DNA of 64,000 nucleotides from positions 1 through 64,000 of the forward strand of contig CALUOH010000061.1 in assembly GCA_944322025.1 (NCBI GenBank), given 5' to 3'. Origin of the DNA: an uncultured Bacteroidales bacterium (lineage in GTDB: Bacteria; Bacteroidota; Bacteroidia; Bacteroidales; Paludibacteraceae). The position numbers were made by a program, and so were the translations under genes. Each line of letters starts with the position of its first letter. Within the stretch, counting starts at the first letter, position 1. Under the pieces are notes generated by a model. That model saw nothing but the letters and a program-made list of their open reading frames with translations. It had not been told where the DNA came from and searched no databases. Positions 17,948 through 25,829 of this stretch are shown one piece after another.

Positions 17948-18403
17948 GATTTTATCTCCTTATGTTTAAGTGTTTATCTCCTGCATGATTTGGTGGCCGC
18001 CGCCCATGCTGTCAGGCTCTGTGGCGTGGGCGGGACACTGTGGTGTGGATTTACGCGGCGGCCTGACCCTGATGTGCGCCGCGTCGGGCTTGTTTATTAA
18101 GGTCTGCAGGGCTTGGCGTGAGGGGTGCGCCGTGCAGTGTCGGCGGCCACGCGCGTCAGGGGCGGGGCAGATCCAAAGTGTCGCCGCGATAGGGAAGCGT
18201 GTGGTGGAGTGTGTAGATTCGCGTTTTCATGGTTTATAGATGCAATCTGTAAGTATTATGTTTGTGTTCTAATGTTAGCAAAGGTAAGGGTTTATGTATG
18301 GACAAGCAATAGCCAAACTATTAATTTAGTTAGATTTAACTTTTATGGGGTTGCAGTTGTGGCAGAAGACGGGAAAAGGCAGGGAGGAGAGAGGGTGAGG
18401 ATA

Positions 18404-18425
18404 GGGCGAACCTACGTGTTTGGGG
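18404..18425 (+). repeat. intergenic repeat family B, copy 3
   Basis: GGGCGAACCTACGTGTTTGG within a purine-rich stretch, preceded by GGAT as in three other copies. Confidence 0.85.
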
Positions 18426-18648
18426 ATGGGAGGCAGGGGATGAGTGGAAGGGGAATGAGGGTTGGAAGCAGGGGCGGAGAGGAGGAAAAAATGGAGACGA
18501 AAGGTGGAGGGAGAATAGTGGGGAGGTGGACGAGTATGGAGGGGATGGAAACGGGAATAAGCGGGGGTGCAATGGTGTCAGAGTAAGCGCGGGAGAGGGG
18601 ATTTGGCGATGTGCCGGAGGATGGTGATAAAATAACCTGCGATTAATC

Positions 18649-18679
18649 TTGCGAATACCGATTTTTTCCCTAATTTTGC
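18649..18679 (+). promoter_or_regulatory. promoter of galE
   Basis: TTG at 18649-18651 and TAATTTTG at 18672-18679 with 20 bases between. A TGCACCTATGTGCA palindrome lies just downstream, near the expected transcript start, and could be an operator. Confidence 0.7.
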
Positions 18680-18764
18680 ACAGAGTAATGCACCTATGTG
18701 CACACCATCAACGGCCGCGGCTATCAGTGAGGAAACACAGCATGGCAGGCAGGCGCATAAATGA

Positions 18765-19886
18765 ATGAGAGCCATGGAGGTCAAGAAGTCTATCAAGAAG
18801 CTATTCAACAAGTTCTCGTCGTCTCCAGACCGCATAGTGGTCACGGGAGGGATGGGTTATATCGGCTCACACACTGTGGTGGAGCTAATCAATGCGGGGT
18901 ATGAGGTTTACATCATCGACAACCTGAGCAATTCGAGTGTCGATGTGCTGAACGGCATAGAGAAGATAACGGGCGTGCGGCCTGTGTTCGAGAACATAGA
19001 CTGCACGGACTATGTCGCACTGGACAAGTTTTTCAAGAAGTATGAGGGCATCAAGGCCATCATCCACTTCGCGGCGCACAAGGCGGTGGGCGAGTCGGTG
19101 GAGAAGCCGCTGCCGTATTACAGGAATAACCTCACGTCACTCATCAACATATTGGAGCTTATGCCGCTGAACGGCATAAAGTCGATAGTGTTCTCATCGT
19201 CATGCACGGTGTACGGGCAGCCGGACGAGCTGCCGGTGAGGGAGGACGCGCCGATAAAGAAGGCCCTTTCGCCGTACGGCAACACGAAGCAGATATGCGA
19301 GGAGATAATACACGACACGATACACTCGAACGACAAGATAAGGAGCATCATACTGCGCTATTTCAACCCGATAGGGGCACACCCGTCGGCCGAGATAGGG
19401 GAATTGCCGAACGGAGTGCCGAACAACCTGCTGCCGTTCGTGGCACAGGCGGCGGCCGGAGTGCGCAAGAAGCTGAAGGTGTTCGGCAACGACTATAACA
19501 CTCCGGACGGGTCGTGCATAAGGGACTATATAGATATCATGGACCTGGCAAGGGCGCACGTGTGCGCCATGAAGCGTCTCATCGACGGGAAGGTGGAGAG
19601 CGTGGAGACATTCAACCTCGGCACGGGGCGCGGACTCTCGGTGCTTGAGATTATCAAGACGTTTGAAGAGGTGAACGACATCAAAGTGCCATACGAAATC
19701 ACGGGGCGGCGCGAGGGGGACATAGAGCAGGTGTGGGCCGACCCGACGTACGCCAACGAAGTGCTGAAATGGGAGGCGAAGGCGAGTGTGGAGGAGACGC
19801 TGCGCTCGGTATGGCGATGGCAGATGCACCTGATGGAGCAGGAGGAGGACCACACTAAGGGCGGAGGCGTGATTTCGGGGAGCTAA
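18765..19886 (+). CDS. galE: UDP-glucose 4-epimerase
   Basis: A 373-residue short-chain dehydrogenase-type epimerase that interconverts UDP-glucose and UDP-galactose (or the N-acetyl forms). The NAD-binding loop TGGMGYIGSH is at 27-36, the SSSCTVYG segment at 144-151 and the catalytic YGNTK at 171-175. The C-terminus carries NLGTGRGLSVLEII and RREGDIEQVWADPT. Typical GalE starts only a few residues before the glycine-rich loop; here there are about 20 extra basic residues (KKSIKKLFNKF). The start could be the ATG at 18765 or at 18774. It ends before a strong terminator and stands alone. Confidence 0.93.
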   Translation: MRAMEVKKSIKKLFNKFSSSPDRIVVTGGMGYIGSHTVVELINAGYEVYIIDNLSNSSVDVLNGIEKITGVRPVFENIDCTDYVALDKFFKKYEGIKAIIHFAAHKAVGESVEKPLPYYRNNLTSLINILELMPLNGIKSIVFSSSCTVYGQPDELPVREDAPIKKALSPYGNTKQICEEIIHDTIHSNDKIRSIILRYFNPIGAHPSAEIGELPNGVPNNLLPFVAQAAAGVRKKLKVFGNDYNTPDGSCIRDYIDIMDLARAHVCAMKRLIDGKVESVETFNLGTGRGLSVLEIIKTFEEVNDIKVPYEITGRREGDIEQVWADPTYANEVLKWEAKASVEETLRSVWRWQMHLMEQEEDHTKGGGVISGS

Positions 19887-19974
19887 GAAGAGTAGCGGTT
19901 TTTCAACAGGCACATATTAGAGGGAGTTCCTGCCGTGTACCGTAGGCGTACGGGCGGGACATATATAAAAAAGC

Positions 19975-20016
19975 ATGCGCCGTGATACGAGAGATGTATC
20001 GCGGCGCATACTTTTT
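19975..20016. terminator. bidirectional terminator after galE
   Basis: A 14-bp stem with one G-U pair (ATGCGCCGTGATAC, 7-base loop) has A-run and T-run flanks and lies between converging genes. Confidence 0.88.
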
Positions 20017-20049
20017 ATCTACAGCCGTGCAGTGCGCACGGGCGGGCAA

Positions 20050-20520
20050 TCAGAAGAGGTATCTGATGCCGAGGCCGAAGCTGGACATACCCCAAGTGTT
20101 GTAGCCTACCCAGTCGTGACCGAATGCCGGGCCAATGACAGGCGACCAGTCGAGAGATAGCTGCATCGGGAACCAGAAGTTGTACTCTACACCAATGCGT
20201 CCGGCTACTCCGACAAAGCCTACGGGGTCATGGAAGCCCCACATTCCGACACCGCCGCCGACTCCGGCATACCAGTTCCATGTGCCTTTTTCCTGCCAAG
20301 AGGAGATGGGGAAAATCCAGTCGTAAGTCACTACGCCTTCGATGCCGAAGCCGTTGAGGAATGGCAGGCCGGCCTGCAAGTTGACCATGTTATTGCCGAG
20401 CTGATGCTGGTAGGAGAACTCGATGCCATGACCGAGACGGCCACCGATGGCGCGGGACTGCGCGTTTGCGGCAAGCCCGATGCAGAGCATCAGGGACATT
20501 GCAAAGATAAATCTCTTCAT
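20050..20520 (-). CDS. small outer-membrane beta-barrel protein
   Basis: A 156-residue protein with a signal peptide (about 1-20, ending ANAQ). It has glycine- and aromatic-rich alternating strands and a terminal phenylalanine (GLGIRYLF), as expected for an eight-strand outer-membrane barrel. The family cannot be named. The promoter is about 180 bases upstream, leaving an unusually long untranslated leader. Confidence 0.8.
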   Translation of the reverse strand: MKRFIFAMSLMLCIGLAANAQSRAIGGRLGHGIEFSYQHQLGNNMVNLQAGLPFLNGFGIEGVVTYDWIFPISSWQEKGTWNWYAGVGGGVGMWGFHDPVGFVGVAGRIGVEYNFWFPMQLSLDWSPVIGPAFGHDWVGYNTWGMSSFGLGIRYLF

Positions 20521-21066
20521 AAAATCACTTTTTTATAGTTGAAACATAATACTTAAACAGCTTGACCAAGAGACCGCGCCACACGCCAACATACGCAAAA
20601 TGAGCATGCAGGAACGCAACACGCACACATGACCCCGCCAACGGAAAGGCGTATAATCCAAACCCGACGGGAGAGGCACAGCCTATTTAGTTTTGCAAAG
20701 TTATGTATAAATAACCGATAACGCAAACTATATCAGACTTTTTTTCTTACCAAGTGGACGTGCATGTGGTTAGCGGAGGCGCGTGATGGGTATAATAGAG
20801 AGCGGAAGGAGAGGGTGCGAGTTCGCGTCATTTTTGCAACAATAAGACATAAAAAGAGCGAACCGCTTGGTTGAGGGTAGCGGGAGGGTAACGGGGAGGT
20901 AGCGGGACGGCAGCTATATACCTTGGCACACAAGGCGTTACAAAGGCAGAAATGCAGGCAACGGGAATGGGCATAGCAAACGGGGTGTACATTTCCGTCA
21001 ATGGAGATATGTACGGACATCACCGAGGCGGGATGCGCCTGCACAGGGGGACGGAGAGGCGGGAAG
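20521..21066. other. intergenic region with long leader of the barrel gene
   Basis: It contains the ~170-base leader of the small barrel gene, its promoter, and about 340 bases between that promoter and the next stop codon in which nothing convincing is seen. G/A-rich patches on the plus strand are present but no family A or B repeat. Confidence 0.5.
20696..20727 (-). promoter_or_regulatory. promoter of the small barrel gene
   Basis: On the minus strand TTTG (20727-20724) and TAACTTTG (20703-20696), 20 bases apart. Confidence 0.7.
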
Positions 21067-21402
21067 TCAGTCCTCCTTGGGGTAGCGGAACGAGGTGTAG
21101 AGGTCGAATATGGCGGCAATGACGAGAGTGACAACCCACGCATTGCGCCCGGTGTACATGAGCCAACAGGAGGCTATGAGGAAGACCGCGCCGACAGCGA
21201 GTATGTTGTTCAGCCGCCTGACGCGGAAGTTGTCAGAGCGCGGGAGCGTCAGATAACGCCCAACAATCAGGAGCAGCACTCCGCCGAAGAAGGCGTATTG
21301 CGCAGCCGTGTGGCCAAGCATGACGGCGAGGGCGGAGAGTATCACCACGATGTAGCCAGCCGCGAAGATGATGAACTGATATGTCAACTTAGTTTTTCCC
21401 AT
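21067..21402 (-). CDS. small integral membrane protein of unknown function
   Basis: A 111-residue protein with three or four predicted membrane helices (FIIFAAGYIVVILSALAVML, YAFFGGVLLLIVGRYL, LAVGAVFLIASCWLMYTG, WVVTLVIAAIFDLYTSF). The ATG at 21402 is preferred because the promoter -7 box begins only 9 bases upstream; transcription would start very near the ATG, giving an almost leaderless message. It is divergent from trmD and faces it with a second promoter. No family is recognised. Confidence 0.75.
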   Translation of the reverse strand: MGKTKLTYQFIIFAAGYIVVILSALAVMLGHTAAQYAFFGGVLLLIVGRYLTLPRSDNFRVRRLNNILAVGAVFLIASCWLMYTGRNAWVVTLVIAAIFDLYTSFRYPKED

Positions 21403-21410
21403 AGCGGGGG

Positions 21411-21442
21411 CAAAGGTACAAAAAGTTGCGGGCAAAGCCAAA
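21411..21442 (-). promoter_or_regulatory. promoter of the small membrane protein gene
   Basis: On the minus strand TTTG (21442-21439) and TACCTTTG (21418-21411), 20 bases apart. Confidence 0.65.
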
Positions 21443-21476
21443 CGGCAGCGCGTGAGGGGCAGGGAGGAGGGAGGGG

Positions 21477-21510
21477 GTTTTTACCGTGTCGCCGATTTTG
21501 AGTAACTTTG
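21477..21510 (+). promoter_or_regulatory. promoter of trmD-ttcA
   Basis: TAACTTTG at 21503-21510; the upstream box is a weaker T-run at 21477-21482. Confidence 0.55.
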
Positions 21511-21565
21511 CGGCGGAGGGAGCGGGGAAAGCACCCCACGAAAAGCCATAAAAAGAGAGACAAGA

Positions 21566-22252
21566 ATGATGCGTATCGACATAATCACAGTTCTGCCGGA
21601 GATGCTGCAAGGGCCTCTGACGTGCTCCATATTGAAACGCGCACAAGACAAGGGGCTTGTGAAGATAGTAGTACACAATCTGCGGGACTACTCTACCGAC
21701 CTGCGCCACAGGAGGGTGGACGACTACGCCTTCGGCTTCGGGGCGGGAATGGTCATGACATGCGAACCTATATTCCGCTGCATCGAGGCATTGAAGGGCG
21801 AGAGGGAGTATGACGAGGTGATATTCACCGCGCCGGACGGCGAACGGTTTACACAGCCGATGGCGAACCGCCTCTCCATGATGAAGAACATCATCATACT
21901 GTGCGGGCATTACAAGGGTGTGGACCAGCGGGTGCGCGACACACTGATAACCAAGGAGATTTCCATAGGGGACTACGTGCTGACAGGAGGGGAGCTGCCT
22001 GCGGCCATCATAGCGGACGCGGTGGTGCGCGTCATCCCGGGCGCGATAGGGGACGAACAGTCCGCCCTGTCCGACTCGTTCCAAGACAACCTGCTTGCCC
22101 CGCCGGCATATACGCGCCCGGCAGATTTCCGTGGGATGAAGGTGCCGGAGATACTGCTGAGCGGCAACGAGAGGAAGATAGCCGAATGGGAACACGAGAC
22201 GGCTCTCGCACGTACACGCGCCCTGCGGCCTGAACTGCTGGACGGAGAGTGA
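21566..22252 (+). CDS. trmD: tRNA (guanine-37-N1)-methyltransferase
   Basis: A 228-residue SPOUT methyltransferase that methylates G37 next to the anticodon and prevents frameshifting. The knot region is marked by [10 protein letters not shown] (113-122) and [12 protein letters not shown] (135-146), and GFGAGMVM is at 57-64. Length is normal. The usual neighbours rpsP and rplS are absent; instead a second tRNA-modification gene (ttcA-like) follows after 34 bases, so the two probably form one tRNA-modification transcript. Confidence 0.96.
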   Translation: MMRIDIITVLPEMLQGPLTCSILKRAQDKGLVKIVVHNLRDYSTDLRHRRVDDYAFGFGAGMVMTCEPIFRCIEALKGEREYDEVIFTAPDGERFTQPMANRLSMMKNIIILCGHYKGVDQRVRDTLITKEISIGDYVLTGGELPAAIIADAVVRVIPGAIGDEQSALSDSFQDNLLAPPAYTRPADFRGMKVPEILLSGNERKIAEWEHETALARTRALRPELLDGE

Positions 22253-22286
22253 GAAGTACCTTACAGAGAATGAGAAAGTTTCTGAC

Positions 22287-23018
22287 ATGGGGAGAGACAG
22301 GCTACAATCGAAGGTGAACAGCGCGCTGAAAGAGTACGGCATGATAGAGGACGGTGACCACGTACTCATCGGGCTGTCAGGCGGCAAGGATTCGCTCGCG
22401 CTTGTCGAGTTCCTCGGTGCACGGGCGAAGATATTCAAGCCTCGGTTCCAGGTCACCGCGCTGCATGTGGGGGTGAGCAACGCGGGCTACAAGTCGGACA
22501 CAGAGTACCTGCGGAGGTTCTGCGAGGAGAGCGGCGTGGAGTTCCTATACGAGGAGACGTCGTTCGAGGCAGACCGCGAGGAGCGACGCTCGCCATGCTT
22601 CCTGTGCGCGTGGAGCAGGCGCAAGGTGCTGTTCGACACGGCGAAACGCATGGGATGCAACAAGATTGCCCTCGGGCATCATCAGGATGACATACTGGAG
22701 ACACTGCTGATGAACATGGTGTTCCAAGGGTCGTTCTCCACGATGCCGCCCGTCATGAAGATGGACCGCTTCGAGATGACCATCATACGCCCACTCGCCC
22801 TGCTGCGCGAGAAAGAGCTGCGCACCCGCGCCGAGGAGCGGGGATACCGCCGCCAAGAGAAGAACTGCCCATACGAGAAGGTGAGCAACCGCACGGAGAT
22901 ACGCGCCCTGCTGGAACAGATGGAGCGGCTCAACCCGGAGTCCGCCAACAGCCTGTGGAGCGCGATGTCGAACATAAAGAGGGAATACCTGCCGCGCAGG
23001 GCGGAAGGGGAGATATAA
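22287..23018 (+). CDS. ttcA: TtcA-type tRNA sulfuration PP-loop ATPase
   Basis: A 243-residue PP-loop protein expected to activate a tRNA base for sulfur insertion (2-thiocytidine at position 32 in TtcA). The PP-loop SGGKDS is at 31-36, CFLC (Cys104 and Cys107) follows, and GHHQDD is at 130-135. In the standard TtcA a second cysteine pair follows; here there is only NCPYE (Cys194). Three cysteines can still hold a 4Fe-4S cluster, so activity is plausible. Exact target base is inferred from family only. Confidence 0.82.
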   Translation: MGRDRLQSKVNSALKEYGMIEDGDHVLIGLSGGKDSLALVEFLGARAKIFKPRFQVTALHVGVSNAGYKSDTEYLRRFCEESGVEFLYEETSFEADREERRSPCFLCAWSRRKVLFDTAKRMGCNKIALGHHQDDILETLLMNMVFQGSFSTMPPVMKMDRFEMTIIRPLALLREKELRTRAEERGYRRQEKNCPYEKVSNRTEIRALLEQMERLNPESANSLWSAMSNIKREYLPRRAEGEI

Positions 23019-23032
23019 TCAAAGAGGAAAGA

Positions 23033-23074
23033 AGAAACGCCGCAACGGGGAAGATTACCTATTGCGGCGTTTCT
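23033..23074 (+). terminator. terminator after ttcA
   Basis: A 13-bp perfect stem (AGAAACGCCGCAA and its complement) around a 16-base loop; the T-run is short. Confidence 0.75.
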
Positions 23075-23150
23075 GTGTATCCGTATAGTCCGTGGGGCAA
23101 CGGAAGCTGTCGGCGGGATGTGCGGCTGACGTGGGCTTCCGCGCCTCAGG

Positions 23151-23528
23151 TCACTTCCTGGGGGCGGACTGCTGAGTGTCGGCGGCTTCGCCCATCTTAC
23201 AGGTGCCGTTGAATATGGCCTTGGGCTCTATGGCTATGATTTTAGTGATGATGTCGCCGGAGATTTTGGCGGTGGATTTGACGGAGAGGAGCTCACGTAC
23301 CGTAATCTGCCCGGAGAGATTGCCCATGACTTCCGCATTCTGACAGTCGACAGTGCCTTTGATTACACCGAGTGTACCGACTACGACTTTGCCTTTGCTT
23401 ACTATGTCGCCCTCTATCTCACAATCTATCCTTATGTCGGAGTTGGTAGTTATCGTACCCACTATCTTAGTGCCTGCCGACAGCATGTTGTGAGCCATGC
23501 CGCTATTGATTTGCTGTTCTTTTGACAT
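23151..23528 (-). CDS. bactofilin
   Basis: A 125-residue cytoskeletal protein of the bactofilin (DUF583) family. The middle is a right-handed beta-helix seen as repeating hydrophobic steps (IVGTITTNSDIRIDCEIEGD, then KGKVVVGTLGVIKG). Short flexible ends flank it, as is usual. Bactofilins polymerise without nucleotides and organise cell shape or envelope machinery. The gene is monocistronic, divergent from the small RNA and aldehyde dehydrogenase region. Confidence 0.9.
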   Translation of the reverse strand: MSKEQQINSGMAHNMLSAGTKIVGTITTNSDIRIDCEIEGDIVSKGKVVVGTLGVIKGTVDCQNAEVMGNLSGQITVRELLSVKSTAKISGDIITKIIAIEPKAIFNGTCKMGEAADTQQSAPRK

Positions 23529-23577
23529 ATAATACCCTTGTGTTTTTCCTGTCAGGCCGGTCTTGACCTTTCAGCCC

Positions 23578-23609
23578 GCAAAATAAAGGAAAAATTTCCA
23601 TTCCGCAAA
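23578..23609 (-). promoter_or_regulatory. promoter of the bactofilin gene
   Basis: On the minus strand TTTG (23609-23606) then TATTTTGC (23585-23578), 20 bases apart; the -7 box lacks one base of the consensus. Confidence 0.5.
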
Positions 23610-23679
23610 AGGGCGGGCGCGATTTTTTACCACGGTTTCCGGGTTCGGGGATGAGGAGGGGTTGTCAAGACGGGGGAGG

Positions 23680-23750
23680 AGCTCCGGAGATGCTCCGTAT
23701 GGTGTCCGCAGGCGTTCCATCGAGAGTACGTGTTTTTAACCTAAATTTAC
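23680..23750 (+). repeat. intergenic repeat family A, copy 3
   Basis: CGAGAGTACGTGTTTTTAAC at 23721-23740, followed by CTAAATTTAC and preceded by CTCCGGAGATGCTCCG, a short inverted repeat also hinted at in the 43361 copy. Confidence 0.85.
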
Positions 23751-23902
23751 ACTTGGGGTTTTGTGAGGGAGAGAGACGAGAGGAGAGGGGGTGGATAGAG
23801 GGTGGAAAGGGGGCAGGAAGGGGTTTGATGAGGGTAAGGTGTGGGTTGGGCGAGGCTTCGGAGGGGATGGGGAAAGGATAGGGCGAGGGTAAGGGGAGGA
23901 CA

Positions 23903-23925
23903 GGGCGAACCTACGTGTTTCGGGG
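23903..23925 (+). repeat. intergenic repeat family B, copy 4
   Basis: An exact match to the core GGGCGAACCTACGTGTTTCG followed by GGG. Confidence 0.88.
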
Positions 23926-23988
23926 CTTGATTGGGGGGTGAGGAACGGGAGGACGGGAGGGGATGCCGGGGCATAGAGATGTTTCACG

Positions 23989-24098
23989 GCCGTCCAAAGG
24001 AGGTTCAAAGGCTGTTTAAGGTCAGTTCAAGGACGGTTTTAAGGCTGTTCAAAGGCCATTCAAAGAGAGTTCGGGGGCGGTATAAAGGCGGTTAAGGG
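23989..24098 (+). repeat. imperfect tandem repeat with a 10-12-base period
   Basis: About nine units resembling GTTCAAAGGC follow one another: GTTCAAAGGCT, GTTTAAGGTCA, GTTCAAGGACG, GTTTTAAGGCT, GTTCAAAGGCC, ATTCAAAGAGA, GTTCGGGGGCG, GTATAAAGGCG, GTTAAGG. The period is close to one helical turn. Confidence 0.7.
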
Positions 24099-24193
24099 GA
24101 GGGTGAGGTCAGCTTGGAGGCCAATATGGGCATTTCACGGGCAATTTATGGCGTTTCATCTGCGACGGAAGATGGAAGTAAGAGGATATACTC

Positions 24194-24343
24194 TATCTTT
24201 GCAGACGTAAAGCTAATAATAGGAAAGGGACGTTTAAGTAATATTGGATAAGGATTGTCTCACGAAAAGATGTGAGGGTATTACTTGTTTTTTTAATGTG
24301 ATTATGGACAGGGGCAGCCGTAGTGATTACGGCTGCCTTTTTT
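24194..24343 (+). ncRNA. candidate small RNA of about 135 bases with its own terminator
   Basis: A -7 box TATCTTTG lies at 24194-24201, with no clear -33 box, so transcription should begin near 24208. There is no credible frame inside. An outer stem pairs AAGTAATA (24236-24243) with TATTACTT (24279-24286). Within it an inner hairpin pairs CTCAC (24259-24263) with GTGAG (24272-24276). The end is a perfect 10-bp terminator hairpin, GGCAGCCGTA with TACGGCTGCC, followed by six T. It is not recognised as tmRNA, SRP RNA, RNase P RNA or 6S RNA. It could instead be an attenuated leader of the downstream gene, but that gene has its own promoter after the terminator. Confidence 0.6.
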
Positions 24344-24347
24344 GCTA

Positions 24348-24378
24348 TTGTGCATTCCGAGGGTATATTGTAACTTCG
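24348..24378 (+). promoter_or_regulatory. promoter of the aldehyde dehydrogenase gene
   Basis: TTG at 24348-24350 and TAACTTCG at 24371-24378 with 20 bases between. The same TAACTTCG variant occurs before the genes at 34895 and 45506. Confidence 0.55.
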
Positions 24379-24461
24379 CGGGGAGAAGGGTCAAGGAGCG
24401 CGGCACGGCACGAAGGAGATGCACGCGCCGAGCCGGAAAAGACTAACCAAACGGAGAGTGC

Positions 24462-25829
24462 ATGAGAGATATACACGAGACCAGAGGCCGACAGCGGGAG
24501 TATTTCCTGACAGGGGCGACACGTGGGACGGAGTTCCGCAAGGGGCAGCTGCGCGCACTGCGCAGGGCGATAGAGAGGCACGAGGAGGAGCTGTACGCCG
24601 CACTGTACAGAGACCTGCACAAGGGTCGAGACGAGGCTTTTATTACGGAGCTGAGCATAGTGTATCAGGAGATAGGGGCACAGCTGCGGCACGTGGGGCG
24701 GTGGAGCCGGAGGAGGAGGGTGCGCTCCGCGCTGCAAGTGCTGCCGTCGCGCAGCTACATAGCGGCAGAGCCTCTCGGAGGGGCACTAATCATCGCGCCG
24801 TGGAACTACCCTGTCAACCTGCTGTTCACGCCTCTGGCGGGGGCTATCGCGGCAGGATGTACGGCAGTGCTGAAATCGTCGCCCTACACGCCGCACGTGG
24901 ACGAGGTGATGGAGAGGATAGTGAAGGAGACTTTCGAGGAGAGGTACATAGCCTATTTCCGTGGGGGACGGGAGGTGAACAGCGCACTGCTGGCCGAACG
25001 CCATGACATCATCTTCTTCACGGGCAGCCCGGCATTGGGGCGGGTGGTCATGGAGGCGGCGGCGAAGCACCTCACGCCGGTGGTGCTGGAACTCGGGGGG
25101 AAGAGCCCGTGCATCGTGGACAAGGGGGCGGATGTGGAGATGGCGGCGAAGCGCACGGTGTGGGGCAAGACGCTCAACGCGGGGCAGACCTGCATTGCGC
25201 CCGACTACCTGTTCGTTCACCGGGCGGTGAAAGAGGAGTTCCTCGCGGCGGCGGAGAGGTACATCAGGGAGTTTTACGGGGATAACCCGAAGGAGTCGCC
25301 GCTCTACCCGCGCATAGTCTCGGAGAAGGCGATGGAGAGGCTGAGGGGACTGATGGGCTCGGGGGGGAGGGCCGTCATCGGCGGGGAGTACGACATGGGG
25401 GAACGGTATATCGCCCCGACATTCATAGAGGGGATAAGCCCCACGTCGCCCATCATGGAGGAGGAGATATTCGGCCCGGTGATGCCCGTGATGGAGTTTG
25501 AGGAGACGGAGGAGGTGATAGAGTACGTGAACTCTCACGAGAAGCCGCTCGCGCTCTACTACTTCGGCGACAGGCGCACGGCGCGGGAGGTGGAGCGGCG
25601 CACCTCGTCGGGGGGGATGTGCGTGAACGACACGATAATGCACATAGCCAACCCGCACCTGCCGTTCGGCGGCGTGGGGAACAGCGGCATGGGGGCGTAT
25701 CACCACAAGAGGACGTTCGAGGCGTTCACGCACAGGAAGGCGGTGCTGGTGTCGCACAGGAGTGTGGAGCTGCCGGTGAAATACCCTCCGTACAAGTGGA
25801 TTAAACATATAGAACATTTGCTGAGATGA
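24462..25829 (+). CDS. class 3-type aldehyde dehydrogenase
   Basis: A 455-residue NAD(P)-dependent aldehyde dehydrogenase. The general base Glu210 lies in VVLELGGKSP and the catalytic Cys244 in NAGQTCIAPDY. The cofactor loop FFTGSPALG is at 185-193 and PWNYPVNL at 113-120. The short length and the C-terminal extension after the FGGVGNSGMGAYHHK segment fit the class 3 (fatty aldehyde-type) group. It overlaps the HAD phosphatase gene by 4 bases (ATGA), so the two are translationally coupled. The natural aldehyde is unknown. Codons are strongly G-rich, unlike the C-rich plus-strand genes before 10 kb. Confidence 0.92.
   Translation: MRDIHETRGRQREYFLTGATRGTEFRKGQLRALRRAIERHEEELYAALYRDLHKGRDEAFITELSIVYQEIGAQLRHVGRWSRRRRVRSALQVLPSRSYIAAEPLGGALIIAPWNYPVNLLFTPLAGAIAAGCTAVLKSSPYTPHVDEVMERIVKETFEERYIAYFRGGREVNSALLAERHDIIFFTGSPALGRVVMEAAAKHLTPVVLELGGKSPCIVDKGADVEMAAKRTVWGKTLNAGQTCIAPDYLFVHRAVKEEFLAAAERYIREFYGDNPKESPLYPRIVSEKAMERLRGLMGSGGRAVIGGEYDMGERYIAPTFIEGISPTSPIMEEEIFGPVMPVMEFEETEEVIEYVNSHEKPLALYYFGDRRTAREVERRTSSGGMCVNDTIMHIANPHLPFGGVGNSGMGAYHHKRTFEAFTHRKAVLVSHRSVELPVKYPPYKWIKHIEHLLR

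Larger units (their letters stand above)
17948..18764. other. 817-base intergenic region before galE
   Basis: No gene is firmly supported. A minus-strand -7 box (TACCTTTG at 18286-18279) precedes a 24-codon frame starting at 18230 (MKTRIYTLHHTLPYRG...), which may be a leader of the lipoprotein pair. From 18360 to 18600 the plus strand is purine-rich and carries a family B repeat. The galE promoter closes the region. Confidence 0.5.
23610..24193. other. purine-rich intergenic region with repeats and a 10-11-base periodic tract
   Basis: No gene is supported. It carries one family A copy, one family B copy, long G/A-rich stretches on the plus strand and a periodic GTTCAAAGG tract near the end. 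Confidence 0.6.

Noticed and set aside
17976..18230. Short frame MKTRIYTLHHTLPYRG... that would continue to about 85 residues with a one-base shift at CCCC
   Set aside because: It has a -7 box upstream, but it stops after 24 codons and the shifted tail matches nothing I know. Mentioned only as a possible leader.
18125..18586. 153-codon frame before galE
   Set aside because: It consists largely of purine-rich repeat DNA translated as Gly/Arg/Glu and contains a family B repeat.
20733..21143. 136-codon minus-strand frame overlapping the membrane protein gene
   Set aside because: No ribosome site or promoter, low-complexity Ser/Pro/Arg composition and overlap with a better gene.
24244..24465. 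73-codon frame through the small RNA candidate
   Set aside because: It starts at TTG, runs through a perfect terminator hairpin and shows no family features.
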